A program made the translations under genes and the position numbers. A stretch of DNA of 64,000 nt from contig ONIL01000014.1 of assembly GCA_900317835.1 (NCBI GenBank), positions 62,001-126,000 on the forward strand. The letters are read 5' to 3'. Every line of letters starts with the position of its first letter. Position 1 is the first letter of the stretch. Shown here in pieces: positions 23,888 to 32,968 of the stretch. Below the pieces are notes generated by a model. The model was given only the letters and a program-made list of their open reading frames with translations. It made no database searches and was not told the DNA's origin. Source of the stretch: an uncultured Prevotellaceae bacterium. GTDB lineage: Bacteria > Bacteroidota > Bacteroidia > Bacteroidales > Muribaculaceae.

Positions 23888-24595
23888 TTAATGATTGTTG
23901 TCTTTTAACCAATTGGCTACTTGCGTAACCTTGGTGATCGTGTGAGGATGGGTTTGACGATCCTCTTCCTCGGTCCATCCTTTCCCTTTGAGCCACAAGA
24001 CATGGCATCCCAGTTGTTCGGCTGGCTCAATGTCCTTGCGCAGGCTGTCGCCCACCACGAGAACATCCTGAGGGGCTAATTCCAGTGCGTCAACTCCTAG
24101 GCGGAATAGGGTGGGGTTGGGCTTGCGCACGCCCACAACAGCACTCTCAATGATGCCCTTGAACAAATGCCTGATGCCGTAATCGCGAAGCACCTCATCG
24201 ATGTTGCCGTAGAAATTGCTAACCAGCATCATCGGATAGGTCTCATGTAATTGTTCGAGCATGGGCAAGGCCTCGTTGATGCACTGGCGTGCTGCATTGT
24301 CGCAGAAAGCGGCAATCTTTTCCACCCATTGCGCTCGGGTGGTTTCATCGGGCTGTATAGGCAGATAACTGATTTCCAATGCCACCTTCTTGAGTAGCAG
24401 CGTGTGGAAATTGTCTTGAGGCAAGATGATGCGTTCGCGGGCAAGTGCGCGCTCTCCCTCAACATATGCAGTACGGAAAGTCTCTTTGTCAATAGGAACG
24501 CCTGAGTTGACATAACCTTGCCACAAAACCTCGCTCCAGTGGACGCCTCGACTATCCAGTGTGCCGCCATAGTCAAAGATGATTCCCTTTATCAT
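23888..24595 (-). CDS. HAD superfamily hydrolase (subfamily IA)
   Basis: A 235-residue haloacid-dehalogenase-like protein with a helical cap (about residues 18-85). Motif I reads IFDYGGTLDS: the nucleophile Asp is present but the usual acid/base Asp two residues on is Gly. Motif II is MLVSNFYG, motif III has the lysine in VGVRKPNPTLF, and motif IV is VLVVGDSLRKDIEPAEQLG. It lies 24 bases after the nucleotidyltransferase start side and 22 bases from pdxA, same strand. A phosphatase acting on an inositol or sugar phosphate is possible. The altered motif I suggests slow or non-standard chemistry, though some HAD proteins tolerate it. Confidence 0.82.
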   Translation of the reverse strand: MIKGIIFDYGGTLDSRGVHWSEVLWQGYVNSGVPIDKETFRTAYVEGERALARERIILPQDNFHTLLLKKVALEISYLPIQPDETTRAQWVEKIAAFCDNAARQCINEALPMLEQLHETYPMMLVSNFYGNIDEVLRDYGIRHLFKGIIESAVVGVRKPNPTLFRLGVDALELAPQDVLVVGDSLRKDIEPAEQLGCHVLWLKGKGWTEEEDRQTHPHTITKVTQVANWLKDNNH

Positions 24596-24617
24596 GCTCC
24601 GTCTTTCTTTTTCAGCG

Positions 24618-25721
24618 TTAGTCGGTCTTGGTCAAATCAAGCTTCACATTGTCTCGACCACGGTCTTGGAACAACTTGGGCAGCGGATTTTGGCGCGCTT
24701 CATCATAGCGGATGCGGTTGCGCTGAATGTCAATGGCGGTATAAATTGCATGGCGCATCGATGATTCGTTGGCAATGCCTTGTCCAGCAATGTCATAGCC
24801 TGTTCCGTGGTCAGGGCTTGTGCGGATGATAGGCAGTCCTGCAGTGAAGTTGACGCCCTCGTCCATGGCTATTGTCTTAAAGGGGGCAAGACCTTGATCG
24901 TGGTACATGGCCAGTACTCCGTCAAAACGGCGATAATGCCGTGCCCCGAAGAAGCCGTCAGCTGCATATGGCCCAAAGCATTGCACTCCATCCTCATCAA
25001 GAGACTGCTGCAGTGCAGGCATGATGACATCTCGCTCCTCGTTGCCCAGGATGCCATTTTCGCCAGCATGGGGGTTTAACGAGAGTACGGCTATGCGAGG
25101 ATTGTCGATGTTGAAGTCGCGTTTGAGCGACATGTTGAGCAAGCGCAATTTCTCGCGGATGACCTCGACGGTGAGCGCAACAGGGACCTGAGACAGTGGC
25201 AGATGGGTAGTTGCCAACGCAATGCGCAAGTTTTCGGTGCACATGATCATTAAGGCTTTTTCCCCTTCGCCTGCCGAACTCTCAAGATACTCGGTGTGGC
25301 CAGGGAAGTGGAATTGGTCGCTCTGGATGTTATCCTTGTTGATGGGTGCGGTTACCAGCACGTCAATCAGTCCGGCCTTCAGGTCTCGAACGGCTGCTTC
25401 AAGGGCGATGAACGATGCAAGCCCGGCCTGCTTGCTGGGCTGTCCCAACTCTACCTTGATTTCCTGGTCGATACATTCCACCAGGTTAGGCATATTGTCC
25501 TTCAGGGACTCTGCAGTCTTTGTGTGGTTAATCTGGAATCCGGGCAAGTTGCACGCATTGCGGTGATAGCTTACAATCCGTGATGAGCCGTAAAGCACGG
25601 GAATACACAATTCCATCATCTCGGGAACTCCCACAGCCTTCAGAGCCACCTCGATGCCGATGCCATTAGTATCGCCCAGGGTGATGCCCACCCGGGGTCG
25701 GTTGTTATTTTTTCCACTCAT
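24618..25721 (-). CDS. pdxA: 4-hydroxythreonine-4-phosphate dehydrogenase
   Basis: Catalyses an NAD-dependent oxidation in the deoxyxylulose-dependent pathway to pyridoxal 5'-phosphate. The 367 residues show the family start RVGITLGDTNGIGIEVALK, VTAPINKDNI, FPGHTEYLE, MYHDQGLAPFK and SPDHGTGYDIAGQGIANESSM with the metal-binding histidines. Length is slightly above the usual 330 because of internal insertions seen in Bacteroidetes. It heads the unit pdxA-HAD-nucleotidyltransferase and has a clear promoter. The grouping with lipid genes may be chance, as pdxA neighbours vary widely. Confidence 0.93.
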   Translation of the reverse strand: MSGKNNNRPRVGITLGDTNGIGIEVALKAVGVPEMMELCIPVLYGSSRIVSYHRNACNLPGFQINHTKTAESLKDNMPNLVECIDQEIKVELGQPSKQAGLASFIALEAAVRDLKAGLIDVLVTAPINKDNIQSDQFHFPGHTEYLESSAGEGEKALMIMCTENLRIALATTHLPLSQVPVALTVEVIREKLRLLNMSLKRDFNIDNPRIAVLSLNPHAGENGILGNEERDVIMPALQQSLDEDGVQCFGPYAADGFFGARHYRRFDGVLAMYHDQGLAPFKTIAMDEGVNFTAGLPIIRTSPDHGTGYDIAGQGIANESSMRHAIYTAIDIQRNRIRYDEARQNPLPKLFQDRGRDNVKLDLTKTD

Positions 25722-25765
25722 AATGATAGTTATCTATTGACATGTATTTGTTCAAAATCAAACTG

Positions 25766-25796
25766 CAAAAGTACTAATAAATTACTTCTCTTGCAA
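25766..25796 (-). promoter_or_regulatory. Promoter of the pdxA unit
   Basis: On the minus strand: GTTG ending at 25794, a 20-base spacer and TACTTTTG (25773-25766). Good spacing and -7 box, with one mismatch in the -33. Confidence 0.65.
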
Positions 25797-25830
25797 CATC
25801 CATGCCATGGGGAAACCAATTTTAGGTAAA

Positions 25831-25875
25831 AAACAAGCAGGGAAGCCTTGCTTGTGAAGGCCTCCCTGCCTGTTT
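25831..25875 (-). terminator. Terminator of the leucine-rich-repeat gene
   Basis: A 15-bp stem with two A-C mismatches (ACAAGCAGGGAAGCCT with AGGCCTCCCTGCCTGT) around a 9-base loop lies just past the stop. On the minus strand it is followed by a run of T. Confidence 0.75.
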
Positions 25876-25895
25876 TTGCGATGTGACGCGGCTCG

Positions 25896-28800
25896 TTACT
25901 GGACGACCTTGGTCGTCTGTGTAGTGCCGTCACTCATCTGGCGGACGATGATGGTCACACCGGGGACAGGTCCATCGTGTTCAACGCCACTAACGTCAAA
26001 ATAGCGTTCGCTCACAACTTGAACCTCGCCCAATCCGTCAGCAACCGTTTCTTCAACGTTGGTAGGACTGCCAGGTGGCATCCAGGCGAGGCCAAACGCT
26101 GATCCGCTACCACTCTTGGACGTACTTGGGCGGCCGTCGTCATACGTGTACTCGATGTAGTTGCGCTCATCACTGTACTTGTCGATGATTGCGATCCTGC
26201 CATAGATTAACGTCGAGTCGGGTTGGACATCTGACCCTACAACAACGTCTGCCCTGCGGGGCGCTTGATTGGTGCGATTGCCCTTGTGCGGGCCTGACGA
26301 ATTAACGGTAAAGCTGATGACTTTCTCGGGGTCAAAACCATCCTCTTCGAGTTGTCTCTCAAATGCGTTGGAATTTGGACCAGCGATGGTGTCCTGACCC
26401 GTCTTGTGGCCCAAGAAGGTGTCATTGTTGCCAATGGCGTCTCCGGCATTCTTCACCAGCTGGAGGTAGTACATCTTGTAATCGTCAGTCTCATTGGTGC
26501 TGGCATTGGTAGATTTCCAAACTGCCAGCTCTCCATAGAAGGTTCCGCGCACATTGTGGTAGCAATCATAAGTCTGGATGTTGGGACATCCGCTCAGGTC
26601 AATGCCGTTGATGTGGTTGTAGCTGTAGGTTAGCGTGTTCAGCTTGGTCCTGTTTTTCAGCCCCTTCAGGCTGTACAGGTCATTGCAATCGGCATGGATG
26701 ACTACCAGTGAATCACTGTTGAAATACAGGTCTGCAATGCTGTTCTTGCCAGGCTGACTCATCGAGGTGGGCACTTCGCCAGGCATCGTGAAGCTGAAGT
26801 GGTCATAATCCTCCCAGATGCTGTCTCGGTTACTGCAATCAAAGTATTTGAGTCGCGTGTTGCTGCTCAAGTCGAGGTCGCGTACCATGCAGTTGCGCAT
26901 GTCAAACCAGCGCAGGTTGTGATTATCTGTCACATCAAGGATATTCAATTCGGGATTCTGCCAAATCTTTAACGTGTCAAGATTGTTGCCGGCATCGTTG
27001 GTAAAGGCCCTTAGCAGTGAGTTGGAAACCCATGCGGTGACCAAATTCTTGTTTGCTGTCAGGTTCAATCCAGGATCACCCAGTGCTGTACCCAATGCTT
27101 TGTCGTTATAGGCATGCAGGTATTGCAGGTTGACATTCTGGGTCAGGTTCAGCTCATTAAACACTGCATTGTCATTGACATACACAAGATTCAGTGAGTC
27201 GATATCAGTGGTCGGAAAACCAAAGTCTCCATCCCATGGCTTGTTATACGCCAGGTTCTCAAAGCCGTGGATCTTGGGTAGTTTAGGATCGTGGTGACAA
27301 TAGACGTCTTTCAGGCCGTTGCTATTGTCGAGCAATACTGTCGTGAGTTTCTCTCGTTCATATGCTCTGACTCCTTTCAGACCACTCAGCGGAGTCGTTA
27401 TTTTGCCACTGTATGTACCACCCTCGCGGGCGCCGTTTTGGTAACGGTTGATGTCAGGAAAGAAGATGTCTCCAGTCTCGACATCATAGCCGCGCATCTT
27501 GTAGGCGCATTCGCGGGCATCAAGATAGGTGATGTCTCTCACCGATTGCATATTGACATAGTGCAGCGGGTTTCCCTTGATGATCAGTGTGTCAACCTGG
27601 GCTGCGTACACACCAATGGAATCGAAGCGGGAGTAGGATAGGTTGATGTAGTGCAGGTTGGTGCACACCGAGTTAGCCTGGAAGTTGATCGAGCCTTGCA
27701 TCGTGCGGTCATCGGTGCCACGCATTCCGATGACTGACAATCGTTCGAGGGATCTGAGACCATCAGTCCTGTCAGCCCCATCGGGGATTTTTTTGCCATA
27801 CCTTGTGCCGATACCCAGTGAGCGCATTCCATTGTAGTCGGCATAGAAATACTTGAGGTTTGGCAGGTCTTGCAGCCAGATGTATCGTGCATTGGCCACA
27901 TGACAATGGGTCATTGCTGTCTGTTCGATGCCAGTATAACTGATGTCAACATATTCCAGCTTGTTGTTGTCGATGAGGTCAAGGATATAAAGACCCGTCG
28001 TGTCATTGTAGTCGCTGGTGTAGTATTCGCGGTCATCGGGGTTGGTGGCTAGCCACAGGTATTTTTTATAATCGGGGAAGTCACGGTTAAAAGTGCTGTT
28101 TGCGGGAATGGAAGCCCTGTATGCTGCGCCCTTGTCATGTGACTCGGTGTAACGTGCGATAGTGCGGTTGTGACTCACGTCCAGATAGCGCAATTCAGTG
28201 TTCTTGTGCAGATAGACAGAGTCTTTCAATTGGCAATAGCTCAGATCAAGATACTTGAGGTTGGGCAACTGCTCGAGAGAAGCGCTGTCGGGCATCGCTG
28301 GCATTGTGGGCCAGTAGCTCTTGTAGCGGTAACTGCTCTCAAGATCACCATTAGTAGTAATAAAGTATTCATACGGTGGACGGTCTGGAAACAATGTCTG
28401 ATCATTGGAACGCCAGTATTCATAGACATTACCTGGTACAAGTGTCAAGTTCCTGAAGGTGTAGAATTTGTTGTAGCTACCCTTGATTGTGTCGATGGGC
28501 ACTCCCTGGAGCGAGCTGTTATTGCCGATGCGCTGGAAGTAGTTGGGTTGCTCGGCTGTACCGCTAATGTCCATATAGGTCAACGAGGTATTTCCCAGCA
28601 GGTAGAGGCCACTACCGTCACTCATCGTCGGACTGCTTGTCATTGTGGTAATACCGGGATTCTTGTGCATCTCCAGGCGGGTCATGCTTGGGTTGTCGCC
28701 CAGCATGAGTGCTGTCAACGTTGCGGGCAGACTGGGTGCCGTGAAACTGGTGAAACCGTTGTTGCCAAGGTCGATACCCGTCAGGTTGCCACATTCGCTT

Positions 28801-30122
28801 TCATTCATGGTCAATGCTCCTCCCGCGAAGCCGCTGTTGTTCTCCAGATAAAGGAACGCGAGTGTGCTGATACTCGAGAAGTCGCTCGTGACCTGACCGA
28901 CAGAGGCGTAGTTGTTACCGTTCAGGTACAGGCTTCGCAGTGCCGTGCAGCTGCTGGCGCCCGTGATCGCAAAGTTGGTGCGGGGAAGGGCATCCTCGTT
29001 GAGTTGCAGGTAAGCTAAATGAGTGTCTCCGCTAATGTTCAGTGACTCCAATAGCGGACTGCCATTGACCCAAAACTGGGCCGCATTCGGGTTCCCGGAG
29101 ATATCTACTGTAGTGAGTTTTGTGAAGCCTGTGAGACCCTCGGACAATGAGCCCATCTTGGAATTGCTCGAGATCAGCGTTTCCAGGTTGGGATTATTGG
29201 ATGGCGTCAAGTAGTAAAGCAAGTAGTGGGGCGAGCTGCCGACCCTGAAGTAGATGTCACAGTCACTGATGTCCAGATACTTGAGGGAACTCAGGTGCTG
29301 TATTGAGCTGCTCCAACCAAAACTGGTGTTCCCCTTCAACAGCAATGTCTCGAGGCTGCTGTTTGCCGAGGTTAGGCCCAATGAGCTGCTTTGTGGCTGA
29401 CCGGTATTACTCATGTCCAGGTACTTGAGATGGGTCAAATACTGGAGACAGGATACGGGACCATTTAAGGAATTGTCCTTGAGAATCAGTGTCTCGAGGC
29501 TGCTATGAGCCGAGGTGAATCCAATGCTGGTAGACGTTTGACCGGTATTGCTCAAGTCGCAATAGACAAGTCCCGCTTGGTTGGTGATACCGCTCGACCA
29601 GCCATCCATTCGGGTGTCATTGGCGAGACTGAGCCAAGTGAGGGTATTGATGTTGTAGCCAGAATATATCGCTTGAAAATAGCCGATATCACAGTTCGAC
29701 AAATCCAAATGCTTTAACGGCATGTTTCTGGTCAACGTGATCCAGTGAGTTGTGGTTGAGCCACTGCCGCTGGTGGAATTGAAGCCGAGGAGAGCAGGGT
29801 TATAGCTCAGGTCAAGCCACTCAAGGTTGGGGTTGTTGGTGATGTTGGCAAATTGGATATTGTTGTGTGCGGCAACAAATTTTTTCAGACCTGTCAACAG
29901 TTCAATACCCTTGATGTTGGAGATACTCTGGTTAGAGACATCTAGCTCGGTGAGGGTGGTCTCATCGATCACCCCATTGACGGCATAGGGCGACAATGCT
30001 GCCTTGAAGTTGTTGTCAGGGAAGTTTGTCGAGTTTAGCGTCACACTTGCTTGTGCCAGGCTGGTGGATAGCGGCACCAGCAGCACAGCAAAACATGCTT
30101 TGAGTAGTAATCGTTTCATCAT
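25896..30122 (-). CDS. Very large secreted leucine-rich-repeat protein
   Basis: A 1408-residue exported protein. The signal peptide is about residues 1-25 (ends AQA). An opening FPDNNFKAALSPYAV-type segment precedes long stretches of irregular leucine-rich repeats: LTELDVSNQSISNIKGIELL, LEWLDLSYNPALLGF, LKYLDISDCDIYF, LRYLDVSHNRTIARY and many more, up to about residue 1210. The last 35 residues (RYFDVSGVEHDGPVPGV to the end) resemble a type IX sorting tail. Repeats of this kind in Bacteroidales and Porphyromonas are internalin-like surface proteins that bind host or microbial ligands, but the ligand here is unknown. Own promoter (weak) and terminator. Confidence 0.85.
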   Translation of the reverse strand: MMKRLLLKACFAVLLVPLSTSLAQASVTLNSTNFPDNNFKAALSPYAVNGVIDETTLTELDVSNQSISNIKGIELLTGLKKFVAAHNNIQFANITNNPNLEWLDLSYNPALLGFNSTSGSGSTTTHWITLTRNMPLKHLDLSNCDIGYFQAIYSGYNINTLTWLSLANDTRMDGWSSGITNQAGLVYCDLSNTGQTSTSIGFTSAHSSLETLILKDNSLNGPVSCLQYLTHLKYLDMSNTGQPQSSSLGLTSANSSLETLLLKGNTSFGWSSSIQHLSSLKYLDISDCDIYFRVGSSPHYLLYYLTPSNNPNLETLISSNSKMGSLSEGLTGFTKLTTVDISGNPNAAQFWVNGSPLLESLNISGDTHLAYLQLNEDALPRTNFAITGASSCTALRSLYLNGNNYASVGQVTSDFSSISTLAFLYLENNSGFAGGALTMNESECGNLTGIDLGNNGFTSFTAPSLPATLTALMLGDNPSMTRLEMHKNPGITTMTSSPTMSDGSGLYLLGNTSLTYMDISGTAEQPNYFQRIGNNSSLQGVPIDTIKGSYNKFYTFRNLTLVPGNVYEYWRSNDQTLFPDRPPYEYFITTNGDLESSYRYKSYWPTMPAMPDSASLEQLPNLKYLDLSYCQLKDSVYLHKNTELRYLDVSHNRTIARYTESHDKGAAYRASIPANSTFNRDFPDYKKYLWLATNPDDREYYTSDYNDTTGLYILDLIDNNKLEYVDISYTGIEQTAMTHCHVANARYIWLQDLPNLKYFYADYNGMRSLGIGTRYGKKIPDGADRTDGLRSLERLSVIGMRGTDDRTMQGSINFQANSVCTNLHYINLSYSRFDSIGVYAAQVDTLIIKGNPLHYVNMQSVRDITYLDARECAYKMRGYDVETGDIFFPDINRYQNGAREGGTYSGKITTPLSGLKGVRAYEREKLTTVLLDNSNGLKDVYCHHDPKLPKIHGFENLAYNKPWDGDFGFPTTDIDSLNLVYVNDNAVFNELNLTQNVNLQYLHAYNDKALGTALGDPGLNLTANKNLVTAWVSNSLLRAFTNDAGNNLDTLKIWQNPELNILDVTDNHNLRWFDMRNCMVRDLDLSSNTRLKYFDCSNRDSIWEDYDHFSFTMPGEVPTSMSQPGKNSIADLYFNSDSLVVIHADCNDLYSLKGLKNRTKLNTLTYSYNHINGIDLSGCPNIQTYDCYHNVRGTFYGELAVWKSTNASTNETDDYKMYYLQLVKNAGDAIGNNDTFLGHKTGQDTIAGPNSNAFERQLEEDGFDPEKVISFTVNSSGPHKGNRTNQAPRRADVVVGSDVQPDSTLIYGRIAIIDKYSDERNYIEYTYDDGRPSTSKSGSGSAFGLAWMPPGSPTNVEETVADGLGEVQVVSERYFDVSGVEHDGPVPGVTIIVRQMSDGTTQTTKVVQ

Positions 30123-30479
30123 TGATAGAATTTTAATGTATAACTATTGTGGTTTGTTTTTTCTGAAACTATTCGGCACTATTCAACCAGCGTTTTTGCC
30201 CGATAGTTTTTCAGTCGCTTTTTGTTGCAATTCACAAAAATAGACATTCTTTTAGTAATAGAATATAATTTCAGCTTAAAGAATGTCAAAAACTACGCAA
30301 AAACAGATTCTTCACCATGGGTTTTCATTGTGTCTCCTAACTAAAAGATGTGGTGCTCATTAAAAGAAAATACTGATCAGGCCAAGGCCAAACCGGTAAT
30401 TTTCAATGTCATTGCTCGCTGTGGACAAGAGCGGTTTAATCCGTTCCGAAAAGTGTGTTGCCCACAGAGTATGTTCCCT
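30123..30479. other. Intergenic region upstream of the LRR gene
   Basis: 357 bases between two minus-strand genes. TATTTTTG on the minus strand (30242-30235) is a candidate -7 box for the LRR gene with a leader of about 108 bases; no clear -33. The part from about 30340 to 30479 lies downstream of the neighbouring lipoprotein gene and shows no strong hairpin. No gene is recognised. Confidence 0.55.
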
Positions 30480-31070
30480 TTATGGCAGCGCAATAGCGGG
30501 CCAGCCGTAATCCTGATACAGCTTTACCTCCAAATTGTTTTCTTTCACATATTTGGATACAAGGTTGCCACGGGCCTCCTCACGCTTCTTCTCATCGCTG
30601 TTGATGGCGTGGAAAGCCTCATACTTATCGCCAAAGATGCGTTTGGCGCTCTCTAGGTTGCGACTGCCGTCAGCAACCTGGTCAAACGACGTGACCTTGT
30701 AGCCCTCGTCAGTCTTCTGCACGCACATCAGTCCAGGATGTGAGCCGCCCGATACCGTCTTGAGCGTGTCGCCCACCACATTGTAGTTAAATACCCAGAA
30801 GTCGCCCCACACCAGCACGCTGTCAGGGTTCTGCTCATCGACCTCAACAATGTGAGCACACGGGATACACACTTCGCCCTGCTGGTAATGCGAGCCGACA
30901 GAGTCCACCAGATATCTGTCAACCGCAGTGAGATAGCTGTCCTCGTTCTCAACAACAGCAACCGAGTCTTCGGCTGCCTTTTCGGTATTGGCGTTCCCGT
31001 TGCAGGAAGTCATCCAAGCAGTGCCGCAAATAAGGATGGCGGCCAACATCTTCAAATTCTTTTTACTCAT
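30480..31070 (-). CDS. Putative lipoprotein of unknown function
   Basis: A 196-residue predicted lipoprotein: basic start, hydrophobic stretch and WMTSCNGN (Cys near residue 23). The mature part begins with a Glu/Asp-rich linker, then a mixed alpha/beta domain with YLVDSVGSHYQQGEVCIP, VLVWGDFWVFNYN and HPGLMCVQKTDEGYKV. Relatives are common in Bacteroidales and unnamed. A -7 box TACCTTTG on the minus strand (31111-31104) lies about 34 bases before its ATG. No enzymatic motif is evident. Confidence 0.72.
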   Translation of the reverse strand: MSKKNLKMLAAILICGTAWMTSCNGNANTEKAAEDSVAVVENEDSYLTAVDRYLVDSVGSHYQQGEVCIPCAHIVEVDEQNPDSVLVWGDFWVFNYNVVGDTLKTVSGGSHPGLMCVQKTDEGYKVTSFDQVADGSRNLESAKRIFGDKYEAFHAINSDEKKREEARGNLVSKYVKENNLEVKLYQDYGWPAIALP

Positions 31071-31189
31071 GTTCAGGATCTATTCAATAAATGATTCGTG
31101 CCGCAAAGGTAATGCAAAAATCTTTGATTATTCCACATTCATCATCAATAAAAGTTCAGAATTCAAACGACAGTGGCAATAGTTTTTAC

Positions 31190-31197
31190 TACTTTTG
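31190..31197 (+). promoter_or_regulatory. -7 element upstream of the TfoX-N gene
   Basis: TACTTTTG, 29 bases before the ATG at 31226. It fits the Bacteroidota -7 consensus and shows that upstream ATG codons in the same frame (31091 and others) lie outside the transcript. Confidence 0.55.
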
Positions 31198-31225
31198 TGA
31201 TGTTGTAAAACTAATATCGATAGAT

Positions 31226-31543
31226 ATGGCTTGTAATGCAGACTTTGTGCAGTATATAGTTGACCAGTGTAGTGGCGCTGGCGAAATCATGACTAAGAAG
31301 ATGTTTGGTGACTATGGCATCTATTGTGACGGAATAATATTCGGTCTCATCTGCGATGACCGTCTCTATATAAAGCCGACCGAGGCTGCCCGTCTTGTAC
31401 TCAAGAACGAGACACTATGCCCGCCATATGAGGGAGCAAAGGATTATTTCTATATTGCCGACGTTGATGACCGTGACTATCTGTCGGCGCTTGTCCGTGC
31501 AACGTGCAATGCCTTGCCAGAACCCAAGAATCACAAACGATAA
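31226..31543 (+). CDS. TfoX N-terminal domain protein
   Basis: A 105-residue protein covering only the TfoX/Sxy N-terminal domain: FVQYIVDQCSGAGEIMTKKMFGDYGIYCDGIIFGLICDDRLYIKPTE and YFYIADVDDRDYLSALV. Full-length TfoX (competence regulator in gamma-proteobacteria) has an additional C-terminal helix-hairpin domain that is absent. Stand-alone N domains are widespread and of unknown role; involvement in competence here is unsupported. The frame is open 45 codons further upstream, but a -7 box at 31190-31197 lies inside that extension, so the start at 31226 is preferred. Confidence 0.82.
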   Translation: MACNADFVQYIVDQCSGAGEIMTKKMFGDYGIYCDGIIFGLICDDRLYIKPTEAARLVLKNETLCPPYEGAKDYFYIADVDDRDYLSALVRATCNALPEPKNHKR

Positions 31544-31602
31544 CCCACACATTATTTCCCAAGAAATGTCATGCGGGTAAATGTCCAAGTGGCACGATAA
31601 AA

Positions 31603-31644
31603 AACCACTGATAATTAAATAAATTCGCTTAATTATCAGTGGTT
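31603..31644. terminator. 16-bp perfect hairpin, terminator of tRNA-Gly and/or TfoX-N gene
   Basis: AACCACTGATAATTAA and TTAATTATCAGTGGTT pair without mismatch around a 10-base loop. On the minus strand several T residues follow, and it begins about 11 bases past the tRNA end. It can also serve the plus-strand gene. Confidence 0.8.
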
Positions 31645-31654
31645 TATCCTTTTG

Positions 31655-31727
31655 AGCGGTAAACGGGACTCGAACCCGCGGCCCTCAGCTTGGGAAGCTG
31701 ATGCTCTACCAACTGAGCTACTACCGC
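31655..31727 (-). tRNA. tRNA-Gly (anticodon CCC)
   Basis: A 73-base tRNA on the minus strand. Acceptor stem GCGGTAG pairs with TTACCGC (one G-U), discriminator U. The D arm is AGCTCAGTTGG, the anticodon loop is TTCCCAA closed by TCAGC/GCTGA (anticodon CCC, codon GGG), and the T-loop is GTTCGAGTC. CCA is not encoded. It lies between a lipoprotein gene and the TfoX-N gene. Confidence 0.95.
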
Positions 31728-31764
31728 ATTCCCTGATATGATGTTCCTAGTGGCGTCTTCTTGC

Positions 31765-32100
31765 TCAAGAGACAGCATCGTTGATGATCTCGGTAACGCT
31801 GTCGCCATTCTCAGTGGCATAATAGCGCACGGTCAAGGTATCATTGATCTCCCACGAAGCGCGGTGGTCGCTGTCCAGATCAGGATAACTGAACTCAATG
31901 GTGTCGTCACCCACCTTGAGGTAAACGCTGTTCATCGCTCCGTCAATGGCAACGCCTGTCACCTCAATTTCTTGAGGAATCGTATCATTAACACTCGTCG
32001 TGTCAATGCCGTTGCTCGTGTTGTCCTGTTGTCCCTCGCTGGTGCAGGACAGGCCTGACATGGCCACTATAATGCCGAATGCCAAAACTAGTTTTTTCAT
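31765..32100 (-). CDS. Small putative lipoprotein
   Basis: A 111-residue predicted lipoprotein: MKKLVLAFGIIVAMSGLSCTSE with the lipid-bearing Cys near residue 19, a Thr/Asn-rich linker, then one beta-rich domain (EIEVTGVAIDGAMNSVYLKVGD, TLTVRYYATENGDSVTEI). Its stop is 37 bases from the tRNA-Gly 5' end on the same strand, so the tRNA may be read from its transcript. A -7 box TAATTTTG on the minus strand (32146-32139) precedes the gene by about 39 bases. Function unknown. Confidence 0.7.
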   Translation of the reverse strand: MKKLVLAFGIIVAMSGLSCTSEGQQDNTSNGIDTTSVNDTIPQEIEVTGVAIDGAMNSVYLKVGDDTIEFSYPDLDSDHRASWEINDTLTVRYYATENGDSVTEIINDAVS

Positions 32101-32222
32101 GTTGCCAAATTATTAATAATGCGTTTGTTTTACAACAGCAAAATTACTCCTTTTTATCGAAGCGGCAAAAAAATACCTGAATTTTTACACGGTACACTCT
32201 TGGCGTTTCAATGTAACGCTAA

Positions 32223-32786
32223 CTAGAATTTATAGTTGTCTGTGTCTAGTCCGTCCATCTCCTCGAAGTCCGAAATCTCGTCTTCGTCGTATTCCTCGTC
32301 ACCGTAGAATTCGCTCTTGTCTATGGCGTCGATGTTGTTGGCATCGGGAATCTTGGGGATGGTGATGAAGTCGCTAATGTCCACATTCTCTTCAGGAGGG
32401 TTGCCCACCTTTCGCTCGCACAAGGGGTCGTGGAGCGTTTTGCCAGGGATGACTTCTTTAAGCTTGACCTTGAAGAAGCGCTCGGTCATGTAATCGAACA
32501 CAAACTTCATCCTCTGGCCCTCGTCCTCGATGAGCTCATCGAGCTGGGTATCGTCCATGATCCAAATGTCCTCGTCACTGTCACTGCCCATGTCCATACA
32601 TGTGACTTCCTTCTCTTTGTTCCATTCGTCGTCACAGATGTAGAATGAATCCATCTGTTCCTTATTGTAGCCAGCTGAATCTAATATGGTGTTGCGCAGC
32701 TGCATGAAGGATGCCGTTGAATCAATCGCGATTTGCAGCTTGAAGTTATCGGCTTCGTCCGAGACAATGACAAATTTGTAAATCAT
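32223..32786 (-). CDS. pRiA4b ORF-3-like protein
   Basis: A 187-residue soluble protein. The N-terminal 115 residues fit the plasmid pRiA4b ORF-3 family (IS1096 passenger-like): YKFVIVSDEADNFKLQIAIDS, FMQLRNTILDSAGYNKEQMDSFYICDDEW, LDELIEDEGQRMKFVFDYMTERFFKVKLKEV. The C-terminus is very acidic (EFYGDEEYDEDEISDFEEMDG). Despite the family name, no transposase or inverted repeat is nearby and the gene looks like a resident Bacteroidales gene. Function unknown. Single-gene unit between lipoprotein and serine palmitoyltransferase genes. Confidence 0.75.
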   Translation of the reverse strand: MIYKFVIVSDEADNFKLQIAIDSTASFMQLRNTILDSAGYNKEQMDSFYICDDEWNKEKEVTCMDMGSDSDEDIWIMDDTQLDELIEDEGQRMKFVFDYMTERFFKVKLKEVIPGKTLHDPLCERKVGNPPEENVDISDFITIPKIPDANNIDAIDKSEFYGDEEYDEDEISDFEEMDGLDTDNYKF

Positions 32787-32913
32787 AGTAAAGTGTTTCT
32801 ATAGTTTTGATGTTGCGAAATTACTAATACATTTTTATCAAGCAAGTGTTTTTGGGCATTTTTTTTGAATTTAGGGCTAAAAAACCGCTTTACACTTGCA
32901 CATCAACAGGAAA

Positions 32914-32933
32914 CCACGCCTGCAGGGGCGTGG
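32914..32933 (-). terminator. Hairpin downstream of serine palmitoyltransferase
   Basis: CCACGCC and GGCGTGG form 7 perfect pairs around a 6-base loop, followed by a short T run on the minus strand. It lies 35 bases past the stop of the gene at 32969. Confidence 0.55.
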
Positions 32934-32968
32934 CTTCACATTATACTATATGACGTTATTCACATGAT

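Noticed and set aside
28170-29018. 282-codon frame on the plus strand inside the LRR gene
   Set aside because: Antisense to clear leucine-rich repeats, no promoter, no recognisable domain.
32223-32786. Insertion-sequence passenger gene suggested by the pRiA4b/IS1096 family name
   Set aside because: No transposase, terminal repeats or target duplication around it; the family is often a resident gene.
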